The notes: generated from the letters alone by a model not told the origin. A stretch of DNA of 64,000 bases from Candidatus Gastranaerophilales bacterium (GCA_944326485.1 CALVED010000002.1:248001-312000); one strand, 5' to 3'. Positions 8,558-17,187 are shown, counted from the stretch's first letter. Numbers and translations are program-made.

Positions 8558-9604
8558 ATGATAATAATAATGGAGCCTTCTGCAACAAAAGAACAAATAG
8601 ATACAGTTGTAAAAGCATTAAGAAATAAAGGTTTCAAAATAGTATTAAATCAAGGTGATGTGATGACGGTTATTGCTGCAATAGGAGATAAACGTCTTGT
8701 AGAACCTCATTCTTTTCAATCTTATGAAGGGGTAAGAAGTGTAAAATTAATACAAGAACCCTATAAATTAGCTTCAAGAGAATGCAAACAAGAAGATACA
8801 GTAATAGAATTTTCAAATGGAGTTAGAATTGGCGGACTTGAAAAGCCTGTTTTAATGGTCGGACCTTGCTGCGTAGAACAAGATATAGACGGTCTTTTAA
8901 GAGTAGCAGATGCGGCAAAAGAAATGGGCTGCCATTTTTTAAGAGGCGGAGCATTTAAACCAAGAACTTCACCTTATGATTTTCAAGGATTAGAAGAAAA
9001 AGCTCTTGAATATTTAGCAATAGCAAGAGAAAAAACAGGACTTCTTGTTGTGACAGAATTAATGGATACTTTAGATTTGGATTTAGTATGCCAATATGCT
9101 GATGTTATTCAAATCGGTGCGAGAAATATGCAAAATTTTAAATTATTAAAAGCAGTAGGTAAATGTAATAAACCAGTTATATTAAAACGAGGACCAGCAG
9201 CAACAATAAGAGAGTTTTTACTTGCAGCAGAACATATAATGTATAACGGAAACGATAAAGTAATTCTTTGTGAAAGAGGAATTAAAGGCGTAGATAATTC
9301 AGCTACAAGAAATACCTTAGATATAGCTGCTGTTCCTGTTATCAAAAAATATTCTCATTTGCCGGTAATAGTTGATCCGAGCCATGGAACAGGCAGACGT
9401 TATTTAATAGAGCCAATGGCAAAAGCAGGTTTAATAGTTGGTGCACACGGTATTATGATGGAAGTACATCATGACCCTGAAAATGCTTCATCAGATGGAG
9501 CTCAAAGTTTATCAATTCCTATGTTTAAAGATGTTGCAAAACGTTTAAATAAATTAATAGGAAGAATAGATTACGATAATAAGCAAGTAGTATGTAAGGT
9601 ATAG
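8558..9604 (+). CDS. aroF: 3-deoxy-7-phosphoheptulonate (DAHP) synthase, type I with N-terminal regulatory domain
   Basis: Condenses phosphoenolpyruvate and erythrose 4-phosphate to DAHP, the first step of the shikimate pathway. The 348-residue product has an N-terminal ferredoxin-like regulatory domain (about 1-75), as in the Thermotoga enzyme, then the TIM barrel. Visible motifs are VGPCCVE (family usually GPCSVE, with the metal-ligand cysteine), RGGAFKPRTSPYDFQG, IQIGARNMQNF, LKRGPAATI and VDPSHGTGRR. The start at 8558 follows GAGGG and aligns with family N-termini; a later ATG at 8570 is less likely. Feedback control by an aromatic amino acid is likely from the regulatory domain. Prephenate dehydratase is encoded at 45.9 kb. 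The helicase gene follows after 2 bp. Confidence 0.95.
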   Translation: MIIIMEPSATKEQIDTVVKALRNKGFKIVLNQGDVMTVIAAIGDKRLVEPHSFQSYEGVRSVKLIQEPYKLASRECKQEDTVIEFSNGVRIGGLEKPVLMVGPCCVEQDIDGLLRVADAAKEMGCHFLRGGAFKPRTSPYDFQGLEEKALEYLAIAREKTGLLVVTELMDTLDLDLVCQYADVIQIGARNMQNFKLLKAVGKCNKPVILKRGPAATIREFLLAAEHIMYNGNDKVILCERGIKGVDNSATRNTLDIAAVPVIKKYSHLPVIVDPSHGTGRRYLIEPMAKAGLIVGAHGIMMEVHHDPENASSDGAQSLSIPMFKDVAKRLNKLIGRIDYDNKQVVCKV

Positions 9605-9606
9605 AA

Positions 9607-11904
9607 TTGTATAAATTCGATTTTGAACTGGATGATTTTCAAAAAGAAGCCGTTGATTATATAAATAACGGTAAAAGTGTAGTAGTATGTGCTCCTACAG
9701 GTGCAGGAAAAACCTGTATAGCTGAGAGTGCAATACAAAAAGCACTTGAAGAAAATACAAGACTTTTTTATACAACTCCATTAAAAGCACTTTCTAATCA
9801 AAAATTTTATGATTTTGGAAGAAAGTATGGAGCTGGAAATGTAGGGCTTTTAACCGGAGATACATCTATCAACAGGGATGCACCAATTGTAGTTATGACA
9901 ACTGAAGTATTTAGAAATATGCTTTATAATACAAATTTTGGTTCATTAAAAGATAATTTGAGAGATGTTAAATATGTAGTGCTTGATGAAGTTCATTATA
10001 TGAATGATGAGCAAAGAGGTACAGTTTGGGAAGAAAGTATAATATATTGTCCTAATAATATTCAAATTATCGCTCTTAGTGCTACTGTTGCAAATTCTAA
10101 ACAGCTTTGTGACTGGATTAATACTGTTCATTCCAGAACAGAACTTGTTTATACCGATTTTAGACCGGTTCCTTTAAGATATTTTTATTATGATTCATCC
10201 AAACCTTTTGAAATATTACCCTTGTTAACACCAGAGGGCAGATTAAATAAAAGAATAAAACCGGAAAAGAAACTAAATTTCCATTCAAGACAGGCAAAAA
10301 AGCGTAACTCGGTTAAAGACTTAATAAACGTACTTCATAAAAAAGATATGCTGCCTGCTATTTTCTTTACTTTTTCACGTAAAAAATGTGATGAAAACAT
10401 GGAAAAATGTTCGGATATAAATTTAATTACCCAAAAAGAATGTGAAGAAATAAAAAAAGAAGTAAAAGAATTTTTAAAAGATCATACATATTTAGAAAAT
10501 AATAAAAATTTGGAATATTTATATAATGGAGTGGCTTCTCATCATGCCGGGTTGCTTCCTGCGTGGAAGTTGCTTGTTGAAAGATTATTTCAAAAAGGTT
10601 TAATAAAAGTAGTATTTGCAACAGAAACACTTGCTGCGGGAATTAACATGCCTGCAAGAACAACTGTAATATCTGCAATCAGCAAAAGAACAGACTCAGG
10701 TCATAGAATGTTAAGTGCTAATGAATTTCTGCAAATGTCAGGCAGAGCAGGCAGAAGAGGAATGGATAAAATAGGCTATGTTGTTGTTATGGGCACTCAA
10801 TTTCAATCTCCCGAAGAAGTTGCAGATTTAGTAAGAAGTGATGCAAATCCTTTAGAAAGCCAATTTTCTCCAAGTTATTCTATGGTTTTAAATCTAATGC
10901 AAAATCTTGAACTTGAGCAAGCAAAAGAACTTATTCTTAAAAGTTTTGGATATTTTTCATCTAATGACAGATTAAAACCTATTATTTCCCAGCAAATAAA
11001 ATGTGAACAAACTTTAGCTAAACTGAAATCAGAAAAATGTCCATTTAACCTTACTTCGCAAGATTTAATTGAATTTAATAAATTAAAGGAAAAATATATA
11101 GTATATAGAAAATTAACAAAAACTCTCTTAAAGCAAGCAAAACAAAAAGGGCAGAAAGATTCTCCTGAAGTTATTGAATATACAAATAAAACAAGAGAAA
11201 TCAGAGAAGCAATGATTAAATATAATTGTGAAATTTGCAGAGGTTATAAAAAACATATGAAAAACCTCGAAATAATTGATAGATATGAGAAAAAATATAA
11301 GGAAACCTGTAGAAATATTGAAAAACAAAAAGATATTTATTGGAATAAATTTCTTGCCCATAAGGATATATTAGAAAAGATAGGTTATATAGAAAATGGC
11401 AGTCCGACTGATAAAGGAATTTTATGTTCAATGATAAGAGCTGAAAATGAATTATTTTTATCTGAAATAATTTTGAAAGGTATATTAGATGATCTTGAAC
11501 CTTATGAACTTGCTTCTGTTATATGTGCTATAGTTACAGAAGATTTAAGGAGTGATGTATATCCTAATCAGCCAATAAGTAAGAATACCAGAAAAGCATT
11601 AAATAAAATAAAAGAAATAAGAAAAAAAATTGCTATATTACAAAGGGATTACGACATAAATACAGAAATGTATATAAATTCATATTATTCACCATTAATG
11701 GAACAATGGGTTATGGGTACCCCCTGGGAAGATGTTGCAAAACAAGTTGATTCATCAGAAGGTGATATAGTAAGAATATTTAAAAGAACGGTAGATGTTT
11801 TAAGACAGCTTACAATACTCCCTAATATAAATGAAAAAATAAAACAAAATGCTAAAACGGCAATTACGGCAATACTAAAAGAACCTGTTGACACGGATTA
11901 TTAA
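9607..11904 (+). CDS. Ski2-like DEAD/DEAH RNA helicase with C-terminal DSHCT domain
   Basis: ATP-dependent RNA helicase of the Ski2/Mtr4 superfamily. Motifs in order are Walker A CAPTGAGKT (about 30-38), Ia-type TTPLKALSNQK, DEVH box VLDEVHYMND (about 127), SAT motif LSATVAN, the helicase C domain with ATETLAAGINMPA, and motif VI QMSGRAGRRGMD (about 380). A helical arch region follows, then a C-terminal DSHCT domain (about 600-765). Bacterial members are common in Cyanobacteria and actinobacteria; the role there is presumed RNA turnover or rRNA maturation. It uses a TTG start 2 bp after aroF, supported by AAGG 7 nt upstream; no other start keeps the Walker A region. Its last 4 bp overlap the end of the convergent XRE gene. 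Confidence 0.92.
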   Translation: MYKFDFELDDFQKEAVDYINNGKSVVVCAPTGAGKTCIAESAIQKALEENTRLFYTTPLKALSNQKFYDFGRKYGAGNVGLLTGDTSINRDAPIVVMTTEVFRNMLYNTNFGSLKDNLRDVKYVVLDEVHYMNDEQRGTVWEESIIYCPNNIQIIALSATVANSKQLCDWINTVHSRTELVYTDFRPVPLRYFYYDSSKPFEILPLLTPEGRLNKRIKPEKKLNFHSRQAKKRNSVKDLINVLHKKDMLPAIFFTFSRKKCDENMEKCSDINLITQKECEEIKKEVKEFLKDHTYLENNKNLEYLYNGVASHHAGLLPAWKLLVERLFQKGLIKVVFATETLAAGINMPARTTVISAISKRTDSGHRMLSANEFLQMSGRAGRRGMDKIGYVVVMGTQFQSPEEVADLVRSDANPLESQFSPSYSMVLNLMQNLELEQAKELILKSFGYFSSNDRLKPIISQQIKCEQTLAKLKSEKCPFNLTSQDLIEFNKLKEKYIVYRKLTKTLLKQAKQKGQKDSPEVIEYTNKTREIREAMIKYNCEICRGYKKHMKNLEIIDRYEKKYKETCRNIEKQKDIYWNKFLAHKDILEKIGYIENGSPTDKGILCSMIRAENELFLSEIILKGILDDLEPYELASVICAIVTEDLRSDVYPNQPISKNTRKALNKIKEIRKKIAILQRDYDINTEMYINSYYSPLMEQWVMGTPWEDVAKQVDSSEGDIVRIFKRTVDVLRQLTILPNINEKIKQNAKTAITAILKEPVDTDY

Positions 11905-12323
11905 CTATATATTGCTTTTATGCCTTGCAAATTGTATATTAGGCTATCTAATGCATCTTTATTGCCTTTTTTAATTTCTATGAATTTTAAGACCATTTCT
12001 CTACTGGCATCAGAGTCAAGAATATCAATAAGCCCGCTTATTTCTTCATCTGAAAGATTTAATCTGTCTTTTAATTGAGCAATATAATTAATATCTGCTT
12101 CTGTTCTGTTAGAGATAAACATATTGCCTTTTCCTGTCAGAAGCCAATTAATATTAATGTAATAATTTTCAATCAAAGCATTGAGAAACTTAGGGCTGGG
12201 TTGAGCTTCTTCTCGTTCATAACTACCTATAGTCCTTACTGGAATGTTTAATTTCTCTGCCAGTTCATTTGATGTAAGATGCAAATTTGCTCTTATTTCT
12301 TTGATTCTTTTTCCAATACTCAT
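11901..12323 (-). CDS. XRE-family HTH transcriptional repressor
   Basis: The 140-residue product has an N-terminal Cro/CI-type helix-turn-helix (about 4-60: IKEIRANLHLTSNELAEKLN, then TIGSYEREEAQPSP). The C-terminal half is helical (SDEEISGLIDILDS) and could mediate dimerisation; it contains no peptidase motif of the LexA/CI type. The gene is transcribed away from a 203-bp spacer that holds four copies of a TTACAT-containing operator, which implies autoregulation and control of the divergent gene at 12527. A weak GGAA precedes the ATG. It converges on the helicase with a 4-bp overlap. A lone regulator with one small target could be a relic of a mobile element, but no other phage gene is near. 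Confidence 0.85.
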   Translation of the reverse strand: MSIGKRIKEIRANLHLTSNELAEKLNIPVRTIGSYEREEAQPSPKFLNALIENYYININWLLTGKGNMFISNRTEADINYIAQLKDRLNLSDEEISGLIDILDSDASREMVLKFIEIKKGNKDALDSLIYNLQGIKAIYS

Positions 12324-12345
12324 ATTAGTTCCACTTGAACTTTTG

Positions 12346-12362
12346 TTACATAATGTTGTAAT
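12346..12362. promoter_or_regulatory. XRE operator candidate O1
   Basis: TTACATAATGTTGTAAT, an imperfect inverted repeat with TTACA/TGTAA arms, lies 23 bp upstream of the XRE start codon. It begins 32 bp (about three helical turns) before O2, consistent with cooperative binding on one face of the DNA. Confidence 0.6.
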
Positions 12363-12377
12363 ACGTCTTGTGCTATT

Positions 12378-12394
12378 TTACATGATGATGTAAT
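12378..12394. promoter_or_regulatory. XRE operator candidate O2 (best copy)
   Basis: TTACATGATGATGTAAT contains a perfect TTACAT/ATGTAA inverted repeat around GATG. It is the most symmetrical of the four related sites in the divergent spacer. Confidence 0.65.
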
Positions 12395-12406
12395 ATAGTA
12401 CATATA

Positions 12407-12423
12407 AACATAATATCATGTAA
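12407..12423. promoter_or_regulatory. XRE operator candidate O3 (imperfect)
   Basis: The strong half ATCATGTAA (12415-12423) matches O2 read on the opposite strand; the other half is degenerate. It sits roughly mid-spacer. Confidence 0.45.
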
Positions 12424-12480
12424 CTTCCAACTAAAGATATTATACAACAGTCTACATTTTATTGCACTAAATTTAGTATT

Positions 12481-12497
12481 TTACATGTTGATGAAGT
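12481..12497. promoter_or_regulatory. XRE operator candidate O4
   Basis: TTACATGTTGATGAAGT matches O2 at 14 of 17 positions and lies 29 bp before the ATG at 12527, where bound repressor would block expression of the small divergent gene. Confidence 0.5.
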
Positions 12498-12526
12498 TAC
12501 AAAACTAAATAAGGAGTGGGAAATAT

Positions 12527-12835
12527 ATGAAAAGAGGGCATTTACGTCTTGTTGTGTCTGATAATACTTATTGCAGTAAAAAAGGTTCATTTTTAAAATG
12601 TCTGGAAAAAATTAGAGATAATGTAAAATGTATAACTACATCAAGAAGAGAAAAAATTTACGTTTTAAAAGATTCTTTAATAAGAATTTACAGAGATTAT
12701 GAAATTTCAACAGGTATTTCTGATATTCCATATTACATTAGAGCTGAAATGAAGATTAATAAAATAATAGAAGAAAATAAAGTTGATTATTATTTTAATC
12801 TTTTTGAAAAATTCAGAAAAAACAATTTATACTAA
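12527..12835 (+). CDS. Small basic hypothetical protein, presumed XRE target
   Basis: Not recognised. The 102-residue product is lysine/arginine-rich and predicted mostly helical, with no signal peptide, membrane segment or metal-binding cluster. AAGGAG 10 nt before the ATG is a strong ribosome binding site. It is divergent from the XRE repressor across an operator array, so it is probably a repressed target of that regulator. smpB starts 34 bp downstream but has its own -10 box. It could be a toxin-like or phage-derived factor; nothing in the sequence decides this. Confidence 0.65.
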   Translation: MKRGHLRLVVSDNTYCSKKGSFLKCLEKIRDNVKCITTSRREKIYVLKDSLIRIYRDYEISTGISDIPYYIRAEMKINKIIEENKVDYYFNLFEKFRKNNLY

Positions 12836-12854
12836 TATTAAAAAAAAATAATAA

Positions 12855-12863
12855 TGATATAAT
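12855..12863 (+). promoter_or_regulatory. Extended -10 promoter for leaderless smpB
   Basis: TGATATAAT (extended -10, TG-N-TATAAT) ends 6 nt before the smpB ATG at 12870, placing the expected transcription start at the start codon. No Shine-Dalgarno is present. Confidence 0.65.
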
Positions 12864-12869
12864 TTTCTT

Positions 12870-13325
12870 ATGGGAAGAAAAATTATATCTACAAATAAAA
12901 AAGCATTTCATGAATATCATATATTTGATAAATATAATGCCGGCATGGTTTTAACCGGTACAGAAATTAAATCTGTAAGAAAAGGTGCTGTTAATTTAAA
13001 GGATAGTTTTGTAAGAATAGAAGATTGTGAAGTATTTTTATATAATTGTCATATAAGTTTGTATGAACAGGGAAATAGATATAACCATGAAGAAAAAAGG
13101 GTTAGAAAATTATTATTAAATAAAAAAGAAATAGAAAAAATGCTTGGAAAGATTAAGAAAGACGGTTATGCAATAGTTCCCATTGAATTATATTTGGAAA
13201 ACGGTTGGGCTAAATTAGAGATTGCTTTAGCTAAAGGTAAAAAATTGTACGATAAAAGAGAAGATTTAGCCAAGAAATCTCAGTCTAGAGACATTGATAG
13301 AGCTGTAAAAAGTAAAAATTATTGA
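12870..13325 (+). CDS. smpB: SsrA (tmRNA)-binding protein
   Basis: Binds tmRNA and takes it to stalled ribosomes for trans-translation; the tagged products are degraded by Clp proteases such as ClpP (5.5 kb). At 151 residues it has normal length. The OB-fold core shows NKKAFHEYHIFDKYNAGMVL, TGTEIKSVRKG and NLKDSFVRIED, and the basic C-terminal tail begins LAKGKKLYDKREDLAKK. The ATG has no Shine-Dalgarno and follows an extended -10 box by 6 nt, so the mRNA is probably leaderless. Its last 7 bp overlap the end of dnaX on the other strand. The tmRNA gene itself is not in the window. Confidence 0.96.
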   Translation: MGRKIISTNKKAFHEYHIFDKYNAGMVLTGTEIKSVRKGAVNLKDSFVRIEDCEVFLYNCHISLYEQGNRYNHEEKRVRKLLLNKKEIEKMLGKIKKDGYAIVPIELYLENGWAKLEIALAKGKKLYDKREDLAKKSQSRDIDRAVKSKNY

Positions 13326-15160
13326 TTAATATATTTTCCGTCAAATAATTCTTTAACCATGGCTGCTTGACTTGATGAATCAATGTTTGGAATTTGTATT
13401 TTTTCTTCTTTTTTTGCTTCTATATAGTTATGATATTCTTCTTCTTCATTTTTGGTTATTATATTTTCTTCATCAGAAGAAGAAGGTTTTTGTTTTATTT
13501 CTGAAGGATTAATTTTTTTCGATAAATCAATATTTTCGCTTAAAATAACATTAATATTAGGATTTTGAATATTCATATACTTTGAAACAGCATCAACAAG
13601 TGCATTTTTTTTGTTACCTTCTTTTGCTTGTTTAACGAACATTTCTTTAGTAAATGCAATTATAATTTGATTTTCAGTTATTTCAACAGGTCTTGCAAGG
13701 TTGGAATAAAAAGCTCTGTTTGGAGGACTGTCTATGCTTTGTAAAATAGAAATCCATAATTTGTTCATATCAGATACATACGTTGTTATATTTTTTTGTG
13801 TTTCAACAGATTTTTCTTGTTTTTGTTGTTCAATTGGGGCAGAATTAACAGATTCGATTTTTATTTCTTTTTTAACTTTATCAAAATTGTTATTTTTTAT
13901 TTCTTGTGAAGAATCTTTTATTTTTTGTATTTCAATTTTCGGTAGTTCAACTTGAGATATTGGCGTTTCCTTTTTGTTAAATTCGAACGAACCGTTTTCA
14001 AGTTTATTTTCTAAATTTTGGATTCTTTTTAATAGATTTTCAACAGATGGCAGATTTTTATAGTTGGTTAAATCAATAATGCAAAGTTCTAACCATAAAT
14101 ATTTATTAGTTGTATCTTTTATTTGAGTTGCATAGTATGATAATCTGTCTATAATTTGTATTATTTCAGATACGCTGAATTTTTCCGATTGAGCTTTTAT
14201 TTTATCAAAATTAATTTCGTTTAGCATTGTTAAAGAATAAATTAGTTCTTTATCAGTGCAGTTTTTTGCAATCATCATATCTCTAAAATATTGAATGATG
14301 TTGGATATAATTTGAACAGGTTCGTTTCCTTTTGAATAGATTTTATTTATTAAATCAATAGATTTAGAACAATCAGAAGCAATAAAGCAATCTGTTATCT
14401 CGTGAATAAAATCATAAGATATTTTTCCTAAAATTTCATTAATGTCATTAATATCAATTTGTTTGTTTACACCCAGAACACTAATTTGATCTAAAAGAGC
14501 AAGTGCATCTCGCATACCACCTTGAGAATTTTTTGCTATTAAAAATAAAGCTTCTTTTGATATATTTATATTTTCTTGTTTTGCAATATATTCAAGTCTT
14601 TTAACAATATCATCAGTTGTAATTCTTCTAAAGTCGAATCTTTGACATCTTGAGATAATAGTATCAAGAACTTTATGAGGTTCTGTTGTTGCAAGTATAA
14701 AAATAACATTTTCCGGAGGTTCTTCAAGAGTTTTTAAAAGAGCATTGAAAGCGTGGTTAGATAGCATGTGAACTTCGTCTATAACATAGATTTTGTATCT
14801 TCCGTTAACAGGAACATATTGAATTTTTTCCAGAATAGCTTGAGTATCTTCAACGCTCCTGTTGCTTGCTGCGTCAATTTCTATAACATCAACAGGGACA
14901 GAATTTATAATATCAAGACAAGCAGGACATTTTCCGCAAGGTGTAAGAGTCGGTCCTTCTTTGCAGTTTAATGATTTTGCCAATATCCTTGCAGAAGAAG
15001 TTTTGCCTGTTCCTCTTGGTCCGCATAATAGGTATGCGTGTGCTATACGGTTAAGTTCTATTGCATTACTAAGAGCATGTACAATGTTTTCTTGACCTAT
15101 AAGGTCATGGAATGTTTGTGGTCTATATTTTCTGTATAACGGAATATATTTGGTATCCAA
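13319..15160 (-). CDS. dnaX: DNA polymerase III subunit gamma/tau
   Basis: Clamp-loader ATPase of the replicative polymerase. The 613-residue product has Walker A GPRGTGKTS (about 45-53), the zinc-binding cysteines of CKEGPTLTPCGKCPAC, Walker B VIDEVHMLS, sensor 1 FILATTEPHK and the SRC motif in IISRCQRFD. A lysine/glutamate/serine-rich variable linker (about 385-460 and 540-600) surrounds a C-terminal domain of the tau type. The start is TTG at 15160 with AGGAG about 6 nt upstream. I see no convincing slippery sequence for a programmed gamma product. The clamp-loader partners holB and holA are at the right end of the window. It converges on smpB with a 7-bp overlap. Confidence 0.96.
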   Translation of the reverse strand: MDTKYIPLYRKYRPQTFHDLIGQENIVHALSNAIELNRIAHAYLLCGPRGTGKTSSARILAKSLNCKEGPTLTPCGKCPACLDIINSVPVDVIEIDAASNRSVEDTQAILEKIQYVPVNGRYKIYVIDEVHMLSNHAFNALLKTLEEPPENVIFILATTEPHKVLDTIISRCQRFDFRRITTDDIVKRLEYIAKQENINISKEALFLIAKNSQGGMRDALALLDQISVLGVNKQIDINDINEILGKISYDFIHEITDCFIASDCSKSIDLINKIYSKGNEPVQIISNIIQYFRDMMIAKNCTDKELIYSLTMLNEINFDKIKAQSEKFSVSEIIQIIDRLSYYATQIKDTTNKYLWLELCIIDLTNYKNLPSVENLLKRIQNLENKLENGSFEFNKKETPISQVELPKIEIQKIKDSSQEIKNNNFDKVKKEIKIESVNSAPIEQQKQEKSVETQKNITTYVSDMNKLWISILQSIDSPPNRAFYSNLARPVEITENQIIIAFTKEMFVKQAKEGNKKNALVDAVSKYMNIQNPNINVILSENIDLSKKINPSEIKQKPSSSDEENIITKNEEEEYHNYIEAKKEEKIQIPNIDSSSQAAMVKELFDGKYINQ

Positions 15161-15213
15161 TTGCCTGCTCCTAAAAACTTTGCTAGTATTAATTATATAT
15201 TAATTAATTAAAA

Positions 15214-16137
15214 ATGTGGATTATTATGACAATAATTAAACCCAAAAAATTAAAAAAAAATGATACAATTGGTATTTTAGCTGTTTCAGGAAGAATAAAA
15301 GAAATAGAAAACATTGAAAAAGCAAAGAAATTTTTAGAAAAAGAAGGGTATAATGTAGAAGTTTCTGATACTTGTTATAATTCTCACCGTTATATGGCTG
15401 GTAACAGTGATGATGAGTGTATTAAAGAATTCCATAAATTTTTTCTTGATAAATCAATAGATGCTATTTTGTGTGCCAGAGGTGGTTATGGAACTTTAAG
15501 ACTTATAAATAAGATTGATTGGAATATTGTAAAAGATAATCCTAAAATATTTGCAGGATATTCTGATATTACAATATTATTAGCTATGATGTATAAAAAA
15601 TGCGGATTAATGACATTTCATTCGGCAATGGCTAATGGTGATTTTGCCTGCGATATAGAAGAATATACCAAGAATAGTTTTTTTGATGCATTAGAAGGTA
15701 AAACTGTCAAAATAACGGCTGAAAATGTAAAAACATATAAAGAAGGCGAAGCAGAAGGTATTTTATGGGGAGGGAATCTTTCTTCTTTGGTTTCTTTATG
15801 TGGTATTGATTTTATTCCTGAAGAAAATATTATTTTATTTCTTGAAGATTTAAATGAACCCGTTTATAAAATAGATAAAATGTTAACCCAGTTATTTAAT
15901 ATTGATAAACTTAAACGAAACGTAAAGGGGATAGTTTTAGGAGAATTTAAAAATATAGACGATATTGATTGGTTTGATTCTTTAATAGAAGAATTTTCAT
16001 TAAGATTAAATATTCCGATTTCAAGCGGATATAAAATTACACATAATAAAGTGAAAGATACTGTTCCTTATGGGGTAAAAGTAATATATAATACTCTACA
16101 AGGTAAAATAAATATAAGAGAAGAATATGTGAAATAG
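15214..16137 (+). CDS. LD-carboxypeptidase (murein tetrapeptide carboxypeptidase, S66)
   Basis: Removes the terminal D-alanine from murein tetrapeptides during peptidoglycan recycling or remodelling. The 307-residue product is a complete S66 peptidase: nucleophile Ser117 in FAGYSDIT, Glu211 in LFLEDLNE, and His277 in SGYKITHNKV, with the family's CARGGYGTLRL upstream. There is no signal peptide, so it acts in the cytoplasm. The start is ambiguous: ATG 15214 adds MWII to a second ATG at 15226, neither has a clear Shine-Dalgarno, and the second aligns better with the usual start of the fold. A VanH-like D-lactate dehydrogenase follows after 15 bp and a peptide-transport ATPase after that, suggesting a cell-wall peptide theme. 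Confidence 0.92.
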   Translation: MWIIMTIIKPKKLKKNDTIGILAVSGRIKEIENIEKAKKFLEKEGYNVEVSDTCYNSHRYMAGNSDDECIKEFHKFFLDKSIDAILCARGGYGTLRLINKIDWNIVKDNPKIFAGYSDITILLAMMYKKCGLMTFHSAMANGDFACDIEEYTKNSFFDALEGKTVKITAENVKTYKEGEAEGILWGGNLSSLVSLCGIDFIPEENIILFLEDLNEPVYKIDKMLTQLFNIDKLKRNVKGIVLGEFKNIDDIDWFDSLIEEFSLRLNIPISSGYKITHNKVKDTVPYGVKVIYNTLQGKINIREEYVK

Positions 16138-16152
16138 GAAGGAAAATTAATT

Positions 16153-17139
16153 TTGAGAATAGCATTTTTTGCATTACGTAAATTTGATGAGTTAGAATTG
16201 TGCGAAAAATATAGTAAGTTATATAATATAGATTTTAATTGGATTTCTAATTATCCTAATTTGGAAAATTTATCATTAGCCAAAGGCTGTGATGCTATAA
16301 GTATAGTACCTTGTGAAATAACACATGAATATATAGATAAACTTTATTCTTATGGAGTAAAATATATTTTATGCAGAAGTATTGGTTTTGATCATTTACC
16401 TATTGATTATATAAAAGAAAAAGGAATGAAGATTTCTACAGTAAGTTATCCTCCTGAATGTGTTGCAAATTATGCAATAATGTTAATGCTTATGACAACA
16501 AGGAAAATGAATCAAATACTTATAAGAGCCGCTGCACAGGATTATTCATTAAAAGGAAAAATGGGTAAAGATATAAGTGATTGTACTGTTGGGGTTATAG
16601 GAACCGGAAGTATAGGAAGTTGTGTTATAAGACATTTATCCGGATTTGGCTGTAAAATTCTTGCATATAATAGACATATTAATAAAGAAGTTGAAAAATA
16701 TGCTAAATATACAGATTTAGATACTCTTTTTGCTCAAAGTGATATTATTTCACTTCATGTTGCTTCTAATAAAGATACATATCATCTTGTAAATAATGAA
16801 ACTATAAATAAGATGAAAGATGGAGTAATAATTATAAATACAGCAAGAGGAACCTTAATTGATTCAAAAGCATTGATTAAAAATTTAAAAAATGGCAAAA
16901 TAGCTTCTGCAGGACTTGATGTTATAGAAGATGAAAATGGTTTATATTATCATAATAGAGGCGGAGATGTAATTGATAATGATGAATTAACAATGCTTAG
17001 AAGTTTTCCTAACGTAATTGTTTCTCCCCATACTGCTTTTTATACTGAAACAACAGTGGAGAATATGATAGAGAAAACATTTGCAGCAATGCTTGCATAT
17101 AAAGATGGAGTTTCTAATCCATATGAAATTAAACTATAA
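16153..17139 (+). CDS. D-lactate dehydrogenase / VanH-like D-2-hydroxyacid dehydrogenase
   Basis: NAD-dependent reduction of a 2-keto acid such as pyruvate to the D-hydroxy acid; cytosolic. The 328-residue product has the NAD-binding GTGSIGSCVI (about 149) and the catalytic triad regions NTARGTLID (Arg), GLDVIEDE (Glu) and VSPHTAFYTE (His). Blocks such as CRSIGFDHL and a long insert before the C-terminal histidine (YYHNRGGDVIDNDEL) resemble D-LDH/VanH enzymes more than phosphoglycerate dehydrogenases. The TTG start is supported by AGGAAGG 10 nt upstream. It lies 15 bp after an LD-carboxypeptidase. Fermentative D-lactate production is the conservative role; production of D-lactate for modified cell-wall precursors would need a D-Ala-D-Lac ligase, which is not in the window. 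Confidence 0.88.
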   Translation: MRIAFFALRKFDELELCEKYSKLYNIDFNWISNYPNLENLSLAKGCDAISIVPCEITHEYIDKLYSYGVKYILCRSIGFDHLPIDYIKEKGMKISTVSYPPECVANYAIMLMLMTTRKMNQILIRAAAQDYSLKGKMGKDISDCTVGVIGTGSIGSCVIRHLSGFGCKILAYNRHINKEVEKYAKYTDLDTLFAQSDIISLHVASNKDTYHLVNNETINKMKDGVIIINTARGTLIDSKALIKNLKNGKIASAGLDVIEDENGLYYHNRGGDVIDNDELTMLRSFPNVIVSPHTAFYTETTVENMIEKTFAAMLAYKDGVSNPYEIKL

Positions 17140-17174
17140 TCATCATGACTGATTATAAAAAACTGAAAATAATA

Positions 17175-17180
17175 TATAAT
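17175..17180 (+). promoter_or_regulatory. -10 box for leaderless oppF-like gene
   Basis: A perfect TATAAT ends 7 nt before the ATG at 17188. No Shine-Dalgarno is present; no good -35 is visible. Confidence 0.5.
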
Positions 17181-17187
17181 AATTCTT

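Noticed and set aside
13319-15160. Programmed frameshift site in dnaX
   Set aside because: No run of six or more A followed by G with a downstream stem was found at the expected place.
15214-17139. Vancomycin-resistance (vanHAX-type) cluster
   Set aside because: Only a VanH-like dehydrogenase is present; there is no D-Ala-D-Lac ligase, VanX dipeptidase or VanRS pair.
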